A DNA stretch of 33,278 bases from an uncultured Bacteroidota bacterium (GTDB lineage Bacteria; Bacteroidota; Bacteroidia; JADZBD01): assembly GCA_937924855.1 (NCBI GenBank), contig CALEYQ010000044.1, forward strand, positions 1 to 33,278. The letters run 5' to 3'. Every line of letters begins with the position of its first letter. Position 1 is the stretch's first letter. Below the pieces are notes generated by a model, which made no database searches, was not told the DNA's origin, and saw only the letters and a list, made by a program, of their open reading frames with translations. Below are positions 7,281 to 16,400 of the stretch, piece by piece. The position numbers and the translations under genes were made by a program.

Positions 7281-9422
7281 TCAGGAAAATCTGTTTCCTA
7301 TTACCAGCACATCATCTATTTGCTCGAGTTCCCCCTTCCATTCAAAAAATATCTTCTTCAATCTCCTTTCCTGGTCAGTCATAGACAAGGTGGCAATCTC
7401 TGAGAAAACCCGCTCAAGGCTCTTTTGTTTAAACTTCTTACCCTTAGGCCCACCAAATTGATCCTGAAAACCATCAGAAAAGGTATATATAATATCTCCC
7501 CTACTGATATTAATACCATTTCCTGAAAACTGTATTACTTCTCCTGCCGAAATCCCTACCGGTTGACGATTGAAAGGCAGTTTTTGAATTACCCCCTTTC
7601 GGTATAGCCAAACCTGGCTATTGGCCGAAGCGAACGTTAATGTTCCGCAAGAGGTATCATAGCTACGGACCGACATGTCCACCCCATCACGAGTCTCACC
7701 GGCCTCTCCCCTTTGCTTCAGCGAATAAATAATTTTCAGACGCAACAAATCCATAATGTCGGCCGGATCATCAAGACCTTTCTCATTTACAATTTCATTC
7801 AACAATGAATTGCCAAGCATGCTCATGAAACCACCGGGAACACCATGACCGGTACAATCGGCTGTTACCCAAAATCGATAATTACCTTTTTGGGAAACCC
7901 AATAAAAATCTCCGCTTACAATGTCTTTAGGCATAAACAACACAAAAGAATCAGGGAATAAAGATTTAAATTCCGTTTCGTCAGGTAAAATGGCTTTCTG
8001 TATTTTCAGCGCATAATTTATGCTATCGGTAATACCTTTTGTTTTCTCTTCAATAATCTGATTCTGCTTCTCAACCTCTTCCTTCTGTTTTTTGATGACT
8101 GCATTGGCTTTCGATTTAGACCGATACTCCCGGGTAATGAGCAATCCGGAAATAAGTGAAAAAACCAACCCTCCGATAAGAATATTCCTTTGTACGTCTC
8201 GTTTTTCAGCTTCGGAGTTCTGTTTTAAAATCTGAGTATCCTTTAAAATCAGCTCTTTGTCCTTTTTTTCCGATTCGAACAAGGTTTGCAACTCCGCTGT
8301 CTTCCGGGCCGACTCTTCATTAAACACACTGTCCTTCGTCCGGCTGAAAAGCTTAATATACTCAAATGCACTCCTGTAATTTCCCAAAGCCGAATCACAC
8401 GAAGCCAGGGCCTTAAATATTGCCATCAGGTCGGTTTTGGAATTTGAACGCCGGGCATATCCCATTGCTTCTATATGCAGTTCTTTGCTTTTGATTATGT
8501 TTCCCAACTTAAAATAGGTGTTCCCAATATTAAAACATGAGGCCGAAATTCCATTCAGGTCTTCGAGTTTTTTACGGATCTCCATACTTTTAAAATGGTA
8601 TTCCATGCTACCCGGGTAATCGGCCTTGGAATATAACAGATTCCCGATATTGTTATAGGCGATGGCCATTCGTTGAAGATTGCCGGATTCCTCATAAATC
8701 AAAACCCCTTTCAGGTAAAATTCAAGGGCCTTATCTAACTCCCCTCGTTCCTTTTGTATCAAGCCCAAACTTATATATGAATCCGCCATTCCCTTCCTAT
8801 TTCCTAACTCTTCCTTAATGGCCAGTGACTTAAGATGAAACTGTAAGGCCTTTGAAAAATCATGCATCTGATGATAAATGTTACCGATATTATTATAGGA
8901 GGTTCCCATCCCTTTCTTATCGCCTAACTCTTCTTTAATCTTAAGTGAGGACAAATGAAAATCAAGGGCCTTGTCAAAATCACCTTTCAGTCTGTAAATA
9001 CCACCCAGGTTGTTATAGGAGGCCGCCATTCCTTTCTTGTCACCTACCCTTTTCCGGACAGCAAGGGAGAACTCATATTGCTCAACGGCATCGGAAAACC
9101 GACCCATAGATTCATAAATCACACCCAGATTATTGTAAGCCTGGCCCAATGAAACATCGCGGAACTTAACCCCAATTTTGCCGGATTGGTTACATAAAGC
9201 CATAGCCTCTTTTGCGCGCTCCTCCCCCTGGGGATATTTTCCATCCAGATAATAAATCCAGGAAAGGTCATTCAGGGCTTTTATCCGAACCGTGTCATGA
9301 ATATTCCCCGTGAGTACTTTGATTAAGGAATCTGATTCACTTCCTGCTCTTTGGATTTGTGGGAAAGCAGAAAGTAAGGCAAATAGAAAATACAGGGAGA
9401 AAAAAGGCGGTTGAATTCGCAT
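7281..9422 (-). CDS. TPR-repeat membrane protein with C-terminal SpoIIE/PP2C phosphatase domain
   Basis: The chosen start (ATG 9422, 713 residues) begins MRIQPPFFSLYFLFALLSAF, a signal peptide. An upstream in-frame start at 9461 would lie inside the neighbouring gene and bury the signal. Residues about 30-370 are TPR repeats of about 40 residues with the recurring pattern AxxYNNxGxIYxxxGDFxKALxFHLKSLxIKEELG. A membrane helix follows (about 411-431, LIGGLVFSLISGLLI), then a charged coiled coil, then a SpoIIE-type PP2C serine phosphatase domain with GDFYW, TADCTGHGVPGGFMS and TFSDGFQDQFGG, which carry the metal-binding aspartates. The layout suggests an extracytoplasmic TPR sensor driving a cytoplasmic phosphatase, perhaps in partner-switching. 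No anti-sigma partner is seen nearby. The start is one base after the stop of the upstream barrel-like gene, so they are probably co-transcribed. Confidence 0.9.
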   Translation of the reverse strand: MRIQPPFFSLYFLFALLSAFPQIQRAGSESDSLIKVLTGNIHDTVRIKALNDLSWIYYLDGKYPQGEERAKEAMALCNQSGKIGVKFRDVSLGQAYNNLGVIYESMGRFSDAVEQYEFSLAVRKRVGDKKGMAASYNNLGGIYRLKGDFDKALDFHLSSLKIKEELGDKKGMGTSYNNIGNIYHQMHDFSKALQFHLKSLAIKEELGNRKGMADSYISLGLIQKERGELDKALEFYLKGVLIYEESGNLQRMAIAYNNIGNLLYSKADYPGSMEYHFKSMEIRKKLEDLNGISASCFNIGNTYFKLGNIIKSKELHIEAMGYARRSNSKTDLMAIFKALASCDSALGNYRSAFEYIKLFSRTKDSVFNEESARKTAELQTLFESEKKDKELILKDTQILKQNSEAEKRDVQRNILIGGLVFSLISGLLITREYRSKSKANAVIKKQKEEVEKQNQIIEEKTKGITDSINYALKIQKAILPDETEFKSLFPDSFVLFMPKDIVSGDFYWVSQKGNYRFWVTADCTGHGVPGGFMSMLGNSLLNEIVNEKGLDDPADIMDLLRLKIIYSLKQRGEAGETRDGVDMSVRSYDTSCGTLTFASANSQVWLYRKGVIQKLPFNRQPVGISAGEVIQFSGNGINISRGDIIYTFSDGFQDQFGGPKGKKFKQKSLERVFSEIATLSMTDQERRLKKIFFEWKGELEQIDDVLVIGNRFS

Positions 9423-9423
9423 A

Positions 9424-10593
9424 TTAAAACAAATTGTAACGAATTCCGGGACTGAAAACAAACTGGCGGGTTAAACCGTCAGGTCTTGATTCCCGGATTT
9501 GAACCGGAGCACCCCCAACAAGGGTAAGCTCCCAGTTGTTCTTCAAAGGAACCAATAGAGCCACATTCAAATTTATTGTAAGTCCGGCCGACCCGGCCAC
9601 TTCAACCCTGCTTCCGTTTTCCAATTCTATAATATCATTACCCGTATGATAAATAAACAAAACTCCAAGATTGCCCGAAGCTTTCTTAATTTTTTGATTG
9701 TAATTTACACGGAAAACAAGATCGTCATTCCTCTTCAAGCGACGGGACTGGAAATAAGCATTATAGGGCAAATCACCTGAGTAATCAGGTCTGTTAAGGT
9801 AACCATTGTTATTCCGGTTAAATGCATGCTGGTACCCAAAAACAAAATCCAGTTTTCGCCAGGTGTATTTAAACCCAAAAAGCAAATCATGAGAACCGAG
9901 GCTGGTTTGATAAACCATAGGCAGTGGCAGGGAGTCGTTTAGTTTTCGGGAAGCATCATTGCAGGCAAACTTTCCACCCAGGCTAAAAACCAAATTTGTT
10001 TGTTCCTTTCGAAAGGCAATGTAAGAAAGAGAAGCAATGGGATCGCCGACTCCTGAAACATTACCCAATTCACCTGAAATAAAATGATAGGGAATTTTCA
10101 GGCTGCCGAAAAGTTTACGGTTTACTAATCTGACCACACCTTCCACCTGAGGTGAAAAAATAGTCGTACCCCTGTCACCTACTCCATAGTTGAAGGTGGT
10201 ATGTAACTGTACTTTGGGATATCGCAAAACAAACCTGACAGAGGTGGACGACTTAAAATCAATACCTGTAGAATCGATGGTTTTCCGCAACGTATCCATT
10301 GCCGCATTCTTTCCGCTTTTTCCAATAATGGGTGTAGAGTCCGGAATAACAACCGTCTTTCTCGTTCCGGAAGAATCGCCTTTGTTCTTTTTGAATTTAG
10401 GGGCAAGGTCTGCGTCCTGTTCGTCAATTTTATTTAGCGTAACCTTTTCAGGGGGCAACATTTCAAACCGGAACTGCACAAGGCTCAGGGTTCCCATGGT
10501 ACAAACCCCGGCATCGGAACACCCCTGGGAAAAGGAAACTACCGGGGAAAATAAAACACTAAAAAACAACAAGAAAAAACAGACTCTTACCAT
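9424..10593 (-). CDS. Predicted outer-membrane beta-barrel protein, function unknown
   Basis: I do not recognise a named family. From ATG 10593 (389 residues) the protein starts with a signal peptide (MVRVCFFLLFFSVLFS, cleavage near VSFSQG). A TTG at 10626 would add 11 residues and is less likely. After a short Cys-containing segment and a Lys/Asp/Ser-rich linker (about residues 50-100), the rest has alternating amphipathic strands with many aromatic and Gly residues (for example LLFGFKYTWRKLDFVFGYQH). It ends in FSPGIRYNLF; a C-terminal Phe after a strand is typical of outer-membrane barrels. It lies directly upstream of, and probably in one operon with, the TPR-SpoIIE phosphatase gene, which suggests an envelope function linked to that signalling protein. 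Confidence 0.75.
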   Translation of the reverse strand: MVRVCFFLLFFSVLFSPVVSFSQGCSDAGVCTMGTLSLVQFRFEMLPPEKVTLNKIDEQDADLAPKFKKNKGDSSGTRKTVVIPDSTPIIGKSGKNAAMDTLRKTIDSTGIDFKSSTSVRFVLRYPKVQLHTTFNYGVGDRGTTIFSPQVEGVVRLVNRKLFGSLKIPYHFISGELGNVSGVGDPIASLSYIAFRKEQTNLVFSLGGKFACNDASRKLNDSLPLPMVYQTSLGSHDLLFGFKYTWRKLDFVFGYQHAFNRNNNGYLNRPDYSGDLPYNAYFQSRRLKRNDDLVFRVNYNQKIKKASGNLGVLFIYHTGNDIIELENGSRVEVAGSAGLTINLNVALLVPLKNNWELTLVGGAPVQIRESRPDGLTRQFVFSPGIRYNLF

Positions 10594-10731
10594 AGGAATG
10601 AACCTAAATTTAAGCAATGTTTTCAATCCGCAAATAGGTAATCATATCCCTTCGTCGAAAAATTCAGATTGTTTGCCTTAATTACAGGCCCCTTCGGAGA
10701 ATTTTTATCCACCCCGTTCTTATTATCCGGC

Positions 10732-10761
10732 TTTCCGGGTTCCTGGAATTTACTATTTTAG
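10732..10761 (+). promoter_or_regulatory. Possible Bacteroidota promoter for the T9SS repeat protein gene
   Basis: TTTC (10732-10735), an 18-base spacer and TATTTTAG (10754-10761) resemble TTTG / TAnnTTTG with one mismatch in each box. A start near 10765 would give a 5' untranslated region of about 15 bases before the ATG at 10780. Confidence 0.35.
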
Positions 10762-10779
10762 TTAAACCAACACCCGCAA

Positions 10780-12345
10780 ATGAAAGCACTATTTACCATT
10801 GGCATTTTCCAATTGGCCATTACAATAGGGTTGGCCCAAACTTTCCAGAGAACATTTGGGGATACAACCTTAGATCAGGGAAAATTTGTCCTTCCCGTGT
10901 CCGACGGAGGTTTTTTGATTTTGAGCGAAAAAAGGACTTCCCAAAATGATTGGGATATAGTGATTATCAAAACTAACAGCTCAGGAAATATTATTTGGCA
11001 AAGAACCTTCGGCTCTACCGGTTATGATAACGCAAATTGGGCTGTAGAAAATACCGGGGGAGATTTTACAGTATCCGGATATTCTTCCATGCCAAATGGG
11101 TATAACAAAGGATTACTGTTTAATATTAGTTCAAGCGGAAATTTAAATTGGGCTAAGAATTACGGCACTCCGGGTTCAGAGGCTTTTTATTCGGGAGCCA
11201 AAACCTCCGATGGGGGCTATATTATGACTGGTGTTTCCGTTCTACCATCTGCAGCCCTATTTGATGTGTTTTTGGTTCGTACCGACAGTTCCGGAAACCA
11301 ATTATGGAGCAAGTATTATGGCGGAGGAATGGGATCTCTGGGTGGTTTCTCTGTTGCCGAATCGCCAGAGGGAGGTTTTGGAATTTGCGGATATATTGAA
11401 GGTTCTGGTGCAGGTTTGTGGGATTTACTCTTCCTGAAAACAGACAATTCGGGTAATCTTCTTAATACGGTTTCATATGGAGGAACCGGATATGATCTGG
11501 GTCAATCAATAGTAGCAACCTCAGACAGTGGCTTTGTAATTGCCGGGTTTTCCGGAAGTTTTGGCATGGGTGGAGCCGATGGCTATGTAATTAAAGTTAG
11601 CAAAACAGGCTCCCTGATCTGGAATAAATCCTATGGAAATTTTGGAATTGATGCCCTAAATTATTGTACAAAAACTATTGATGGGGGTTTTATTTTTTCA
11701 GGTTTCACCGACAACAATAGTTCCTCTTCCTTTGGTGTATTACTAAAAACAGACATATTAGGCAACCCTACCTGGCAAAAGGCTTATGGTCCCAATGGAA
11801 ATGGCGAATTGTTGTGCGTTAAGACTACTTCCGACGGAGGATATATCGCCTCAGGGAACACCAGCTCATTCAGTCAGGGAAACATGGATGTATTTTTAGT
11901 GAGAACCGATCCTACAGGAAATAGCTGGTGCAGTGATGTAATCCCCGTTCTATTACCGGGAATTCCAACCCCGATAATGTTTACACCTATTTTATCATCC
12001 GGCAACAGAGGCAGTGAATCTGCCCCTGCCTTTTCCTTGTTGCCTAATGGGTTTACTGATTCTACGATTTGCTTTAGCAACGTAGGCCTTAATGAAAATA
12101 CCTTATCAACTTCTTTTGTTCTCAGTCTTTTCCCCAACCCAACTCAAAACAAAACAACCCTAAATGCAAATTTTGAGGTAAACGAATTCATAGTTTTTGA
12201 CTTGTTAGGGAAAGAATACGCTCGTCATTCACCATCCGGAAAAAATTGGGAAGCAGATTTTTCATCCCTTCCCACCGGAATATATCTGATCGAGGCCAGG
12301 GGAGATGCCGGGTCGGCATTCACCAAACTTATTTTGGAAAAATAA
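10780..12345 (+). CDS. Secreted repeat protein with type IX secretion C-terminal sorting domain
   Basis: The 521-residue protein has an N-terminal signal peptide (MKALFTIGIFQLAITIGLAQ). From about residue 20 to 375 it carries seven or so imperfect repeats of about 55 residues. Each contains a GGY/FIxxGxS element and a hydrophobic strand ending KTDSSGNxxWxKxYG, a pattern common in Bacteroidota surface propeller-like proteins. The last roughly 75 residues form a T9SS type A sorting domain: SLFPNPTQNKTTL, FDLLGKEYA, LPTGIYLIEA and a basic end KLILEK. It is therefore probably exported through the Sec and then the Por/T9SS route and released or anchored at the cell surface. Ligand or function is unknown. 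The gene stands alone and converges with aat, eight bases away; no intrinsic terminator is evident in the short gap. Confidence 0.9.
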   Translation: MKALFTIGIFQLAITIGLAQTFQRTFGDTTLDQGKFVLPVSDGGFLILSEKRTSQNDWDIVIIKTNSSGNIIWQRTFGSTGYDNANWAVENTGGDFTVSGYSSMPNGYNKGLLFNISSSGNLNWAKNYGTPGSEAFYSGAKTSDGGYIMTGVSVLPSAALFDVFLVRTDSSGNQLWSKYYGGGMGSLGGFSVAESPEGGFGICGYIEGSGAGLWDLLFLKTDNSGNLLNTVSYGGTGYDLGQSIVATSDSGFVIAGFSGSFGMGGADGYVIKVSKTGSLIWNKSYGNFGIDALNYCTKTIDGGFIFSGFTDNNSSSSFGVLLKTDILGNPTWQKAYGPNGNGELLCVKTTSDGGYIASGNTSSFSQGNMDVFLVRTDPTGNSWCSDVIPVLLPGIPTPIMFTPILSSGNRGSESAPAFSLLPNGFTDSTICFSNVGLNENTLSTSFVLSLFPNPTQNKTTLNANFEVNEFIVFDLLGKEYARHSPSGKNWEADFSSLPTGIYLIEARGDAGSAFTKLILEK

Positions 12346-12353
12346 CCAATCCC

Positions 12354-13007
12354 CTATCCGGATTGACTGCCGGTATATTTCTTTATAAAATTTAAAAATT
12401 CCGGCCGTGAAATAAACTCCGCACCAAGCGTGCGCAGATGTTCAGTGGGAACCTGACAGTCAATTAAAGCCAGGTCATCCCTGTATTTCCTGACATAGGA
12501 AATAAAGGCAAATTTACTGGCATTGGATACTTTTGAAAACATAGATTCCCCAAACAATACCTTTCCGAGCTTTACTCCATAAAATCCACCCACCAGTTCT
12601 CCTTCCAGCCTTGCTTCTCCGCAAATGGCAAATCCCATTTTATGCAAGGTTGTGTAAGCTTCAATCATTTCAGAGTGTATCCAGGTGCCATCTTGCCCCT
12701 TTCGGTCAACCACGGAGCACTCACGAATTACTCCCTCAAAATCTGTATTTAATGAAAAACTAAATTTCCCGGAACGGATCAGTGCTTCCATGCTCTTCGA
12801 AACTTTTAGTCGATCGGGAAAAAGAACAAAACGGGGATCAGGGCACCACCAGAGTATGGGATCGCCCCGTGAATACCAGGGGAAAATACCGTTATGGTAT
12901 GCTTCCAGGAGTATATCGGGGCTCAGGTCAAGTCCGGCGCAAATAAGTCCATCGGGATCTGAAAATTTGGGGTCAGGAAATATTTTGGAGGACTCCCTTG
13001 AAGTCAT
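12354..13007 (-). CDS. aat: Leucyl/phenylalanyl-tRNA--protein transferase
   Basis: Aat transfers Leu or Phe from aminoacyl-tRNA to the N-terminal Arg or Lys of proteins, marking them for ClpS/ClpAP degradation (N-degron pathway, cytoplasm). The 217-residue protein is of normal length. Family signatures are visible: GIFPWYSRGDPILWWCPDPR near residues 40-59, HSEMIEAYTTLHKMGFA, GGFYGVKLGKVLFGESMFS and the C-terminal LIDCQVPTEHLRTLGAEFISR. It lies downstream of the DUF3467 gene on the same strand with an 84-base gap in which I see no convincing promoter or terminator. Confidence 0.96.
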   Translation of the reverse strand: MTSRESSKIFPDPKFSDPDGLICAGLDLSPDILLEAYHNGIFPWYSRGDPILWWCPDPRFVLFPDRLKVSKSMEALIRSGKFSFSLNTDFEGVIRECSVVDRKGQDGTWIHSEMIEAYTTLHKMGFAICGEARLEGELVGGFYGVKLGKVLFGESMFSKVSNASKFAFISYVRKYRDDLALIDCQVPTEHLRTLGAEFISRPEFLNFIKKYTGSQSG

Positions 13008-13091
13008 CTTATTAAATTACATATTTCCTGAAAAAGCTTCCTGACAACTACTACTAAGGGATTCCAAATGTTGTTTGGACTCAGGGATAAC

Positions 13092-13409
13092 CTAGGCCTG
13101 ACCGGTTGGACCTCCAAAGTTCATCGGTATCGGACCCTGGGCTTCGGTTTCCCGAATAGTTCCATGAACCGATTCGTATTTGGAAATATTATCCTTTAAT
13201 GCACGCATTAAGCGCTTTGCATGCTGAGGGGTCAGCACAATTCTTGACTTTACCCGTGCTTTGGGAACACCGGGCATTATTTTAACAAAATCAATTACAA
13301 ACTCAGTGGGAGAATGTGTAATGATAGCCAGGTTTGAATATATCCCTTCCGCCACATCTTCGGGGAGTTCAATATTCATTTGATTGGGATCCTGATTTTC
13401 TGCTTCCAT
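13092..13409 (-). CDS. DUF3467 family protein
   Basis: A 105-residue protein matching the DUF3467 family (function unknown). The body reads IELPEDVAEGIYSNLAIITH, then EFVIDFVKIMPGVPKARVKS and LTPQHAKRLMRALKDNISKYE. It has no signal peptide or membrane segment, so it is probably cytoplasmic. The N terminus and the Gly/Pro-rich C terminus look disordered. It follows rpoC on the same strand, separated by an intrinsic terminator that ends about 15 bases before its ATG. Its transcription therefore needs read-through or a promoter I cannot identify. From memory, a DUF3467 gene next to rpoC recurs in Bacteroidota, but that is not tested here. Confidence 0.85.
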   Translation of the reverse strand: MEAENQDPNQMNIELPEDVAEGIYSNLAIITHSPTEFVIDFVKIMPGVPKARVKSRIVLTPQHAKRLMRALKDNISKYESVHGTIRETEAQGPIPMNFGGPTGQA

Positions 13410-13424
13410 GAGTTTACTTTTTTT

Positions 13425-13454
13425 AAAAAAAAGGAAGCCCTTGCGAGGGCTTCC
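13425..13454 (-). terminator. Intrinsic terminator after rpoC
   Basis: On the minus strand GGAAGCCC (13454-13447) and GGGCTTCC (13440-13433) form an 8-bp stem with a 6-base loop, followed by eight T residues (13432-13425). It begins five bases after the rpoC stop codon and closes the rpl-rpo transcription unit. Confidence 0.88.
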
Positions 13455-13459
13455 TGAAT

Positions 13460-16400
13460 TTAACGCGATTCTTCTTCCAACTCCTCGGCTTCTTTTTTAG
13501 AGGCCATAAGTTGCTCGTATTCTTCTTTGGAACCAACGATGATTTTCTCGTAATCACGCAATCCCGTTCCGGCAGGAATCAAATGTCCTACAATTACGTT
13601 CTCTTTCAATCCGCTCAAATCATCAACTTTTCCACCTACGGCAGCCTCATTCAGAACCTTGGTGGTTTCCTGGAAGGACGCGGCAGAAATCCATGAATTG
13701 GTTTGTAAGGAAGCCCTGGTAATACCCTGCAAAATCTGATTTGCAGTAGCAGGACGGGCGTCTCTTGCCTCAATCAGGCTCTTATCCTTACGCTTCAACT
13801 GAGAATTAACATCTCTTAAAGTACGGCTGGAAATAATCATTCCGGGTTTCAAATCAGAATCACCGGCAGCAACCACAACCTTCATTCCGAAGATCTTGTC
13901 GTTCTGATCCATAAATTCCGATTTGTTTACCAATTGCCTTTCAAGCAACATGGTATCTCCGGGATCATCAATTTCAACTTTACGCATCATCTGACGAACG
14001 ATAACCTCAAAGTGTTTGTCGTTAATTTTCACACCCTGAAGGCGGTAAACTTCCTGAATTTCATTCACCAGATATTCCTGAACAGCAGTAGGTCCTTTGA
14101 TTCCCAAAATATCACCGGGAGAAATGGCTCCATCCGACAGGGGTTCACCTGCTTTAATAAAGTCATTTTCCTGAACCAGGATATGTTTGGAAAGTGGTAC
14201 AAGATACTTCCGCTGCTCACCGGTTTTCGACTCAACCACAACTTCTCTGTTTCCGCGTTTCACTTTTCCGAAGGAAACAACTCCGTCGATTTCAGAAACT
14301 ACAGCAAGATTGCTGGGGTTTCTGGCCTCGAACAATTCAGTAACACGAGGCAAACCTCCGGTGATGTCACCAGTTTTTCCAGTAGTTCTTGGAATCTTAA
14401 CCAGGATGTTACCCGCTTCGATTTTATCACCATCGTTTACAATAATGTGAGCTCCAACGGGAATATTATAGGTTTTGAGAACCTCTTTTCCGCTCAAAAT
14501 CCGAATACCGGGGCTCCGGGTCTTATCTTTAGATTCAATGATTACTTTCTCACGGAATCCGGTTTGTTCATCTGATTCTTCGCGGAAGGTTAAACCTTCA
14601 TGAATATTCTCAAACTCGATTTTTCCTGGGAACTCAGAAATAATTACCGCATTATATGGATCCCAATCGCAAATCAAATCACCTTTGGAAACCTTTTGAC
14701 CGGGCTTAACATATAATTGGGCTCCGTAAGGAATGTTCGCCGTTGTAAGCAGGCTCTTGGTATTGGGGTCGATAATCCGCATTTCGGCAGATCTTCCGAT
14801 AACCACTTTTACCTTGTCGTTCCCCTGTTTGCGGTCAACGGTACGAAGCTCATCAATTTCAACAATTCCATCGTACTTGGCTTCAACTTTTGAAGAGGCC
14901 GCAATATTACTTGCTGTTCCACCCACGTGGAAAGTACGCAGTGTAAGCTGGGTTCCGGGTTCTCCGATAGACTGGGCGGCAATTACACCAACCGCTTCTC
15001 CTTTTTGAACCATTCTGCCGGTTGCCAGGTTTCGGCCATAACATTTGGCGCAAACGCCCATTCTTGCCTCGCAGGTAAGCACGGATCTGATTTCAACAAA
15101 TTCAATGGGAGATTCACCAATCTTATTGGCACCTTCTTCTTTTATTTCACTGCCTCCGGAAATAAGTAATTCTCCGGTAAGCGGATGAACAACATCATGC
15201 ACCGCGGTTCTACCCAGGATTCGGTCAAACAGCGACTCCACAATTTCATCATTGTTTTTAAGAGCTGTTGCCTGAATTCCTCGAAGAGTTCCGCAATCGT
15301 CCATGGTAATAATAACATCCTGGGCCACGTCAACCAAACGACGGGTAAGGTAACCGGCGTCGGCTGTTTTAAGTGCCGTATCGGCAAGACCTTTACGCGC
15401 ACCGTGGGTAGAGATGAAATACTCAAGAATCGAAAGTCCCTCACGGAAGTTTGAGATAATCGGATTTTCAATAATCTCACCTCCGGAAGCACCGGCTTTG
15501 GAAGGCTTTGCCATAAGGCCACGCATTCCGCTCAACTGCTTAATCTGTTCTTTTGATCCCCGGGCTCCGGAATCGAGCATCATATAAACAGGGTTAAAGC
15601 CCTGCCGGTCGGTACTCAATTCGTCAAGAACCTTTTTAGTAACACGGGAATTGGTATGGGTCCAGATGTCGATAATCTGGTTGTATCTTTCATTATTGGT
15701 AATGAATCCCATGTTATAGTTATTCAATACATCCTCAACCAAACCATAAGCCTGACCAATGAGGTCTTCTTTTTCCTTGGGAATAACAATATCCGCCAGG
15801 TTAAAGGAAAGCCCTCCGCGGAAAGCGGTCCGGAATCCCAGATCCTTAATATCATCAAGGAATTTGGCGGTCTGAACCATATCCGTCTTCTTCATGATAT
15901 CTCCAATGATATCGCGAAGAGATTTCTTGGTCAGCAGTTCATTAATAAAGCCAACCTTTTTGGGAACCACTTTATTGAAAAGCACCCGGCCGGCAGTGGT
16001 TTCGATCAATTTCGTTGATAAAGAACCATCGGCTTCTTTATTGTTATCGATTTTAACCTTGATTACCGCATGGAGGTCAATTCTTCCTTCGTTAAGGGCA
16101 ATAACAACTTCCTCCTCGTTATAAAAAACTTTACCCTGACCTTTTACCACTTTCTCCTTATCGGTAAGTCTGGCTTTGGTCAGATAATAAAGTCCGAGAA
16201 CCATGTCCTGAGAAGGAACCGTGATGGGCGCTCCGTTGGCAGGGTTCAATACATTATGAGAAGCAAGCATCAGAAGTTTTGCTTCCAAAATAGCGGCATT
16301 ACCCAGGGGTACATGGACAGCCATCTGGTCACCGTCGAAGTCGGCGTTGAAAGCCGTACAAACAAGTGGGTGCAGCTGAATAGCTTTTCCTTCAATAAGT

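Noticed and set aside
12346..12353. Terminator between the convergent T9SS gene and aat
   Set aside because: The gap is eight bases and no stem with a T-run is visible in or beside it.
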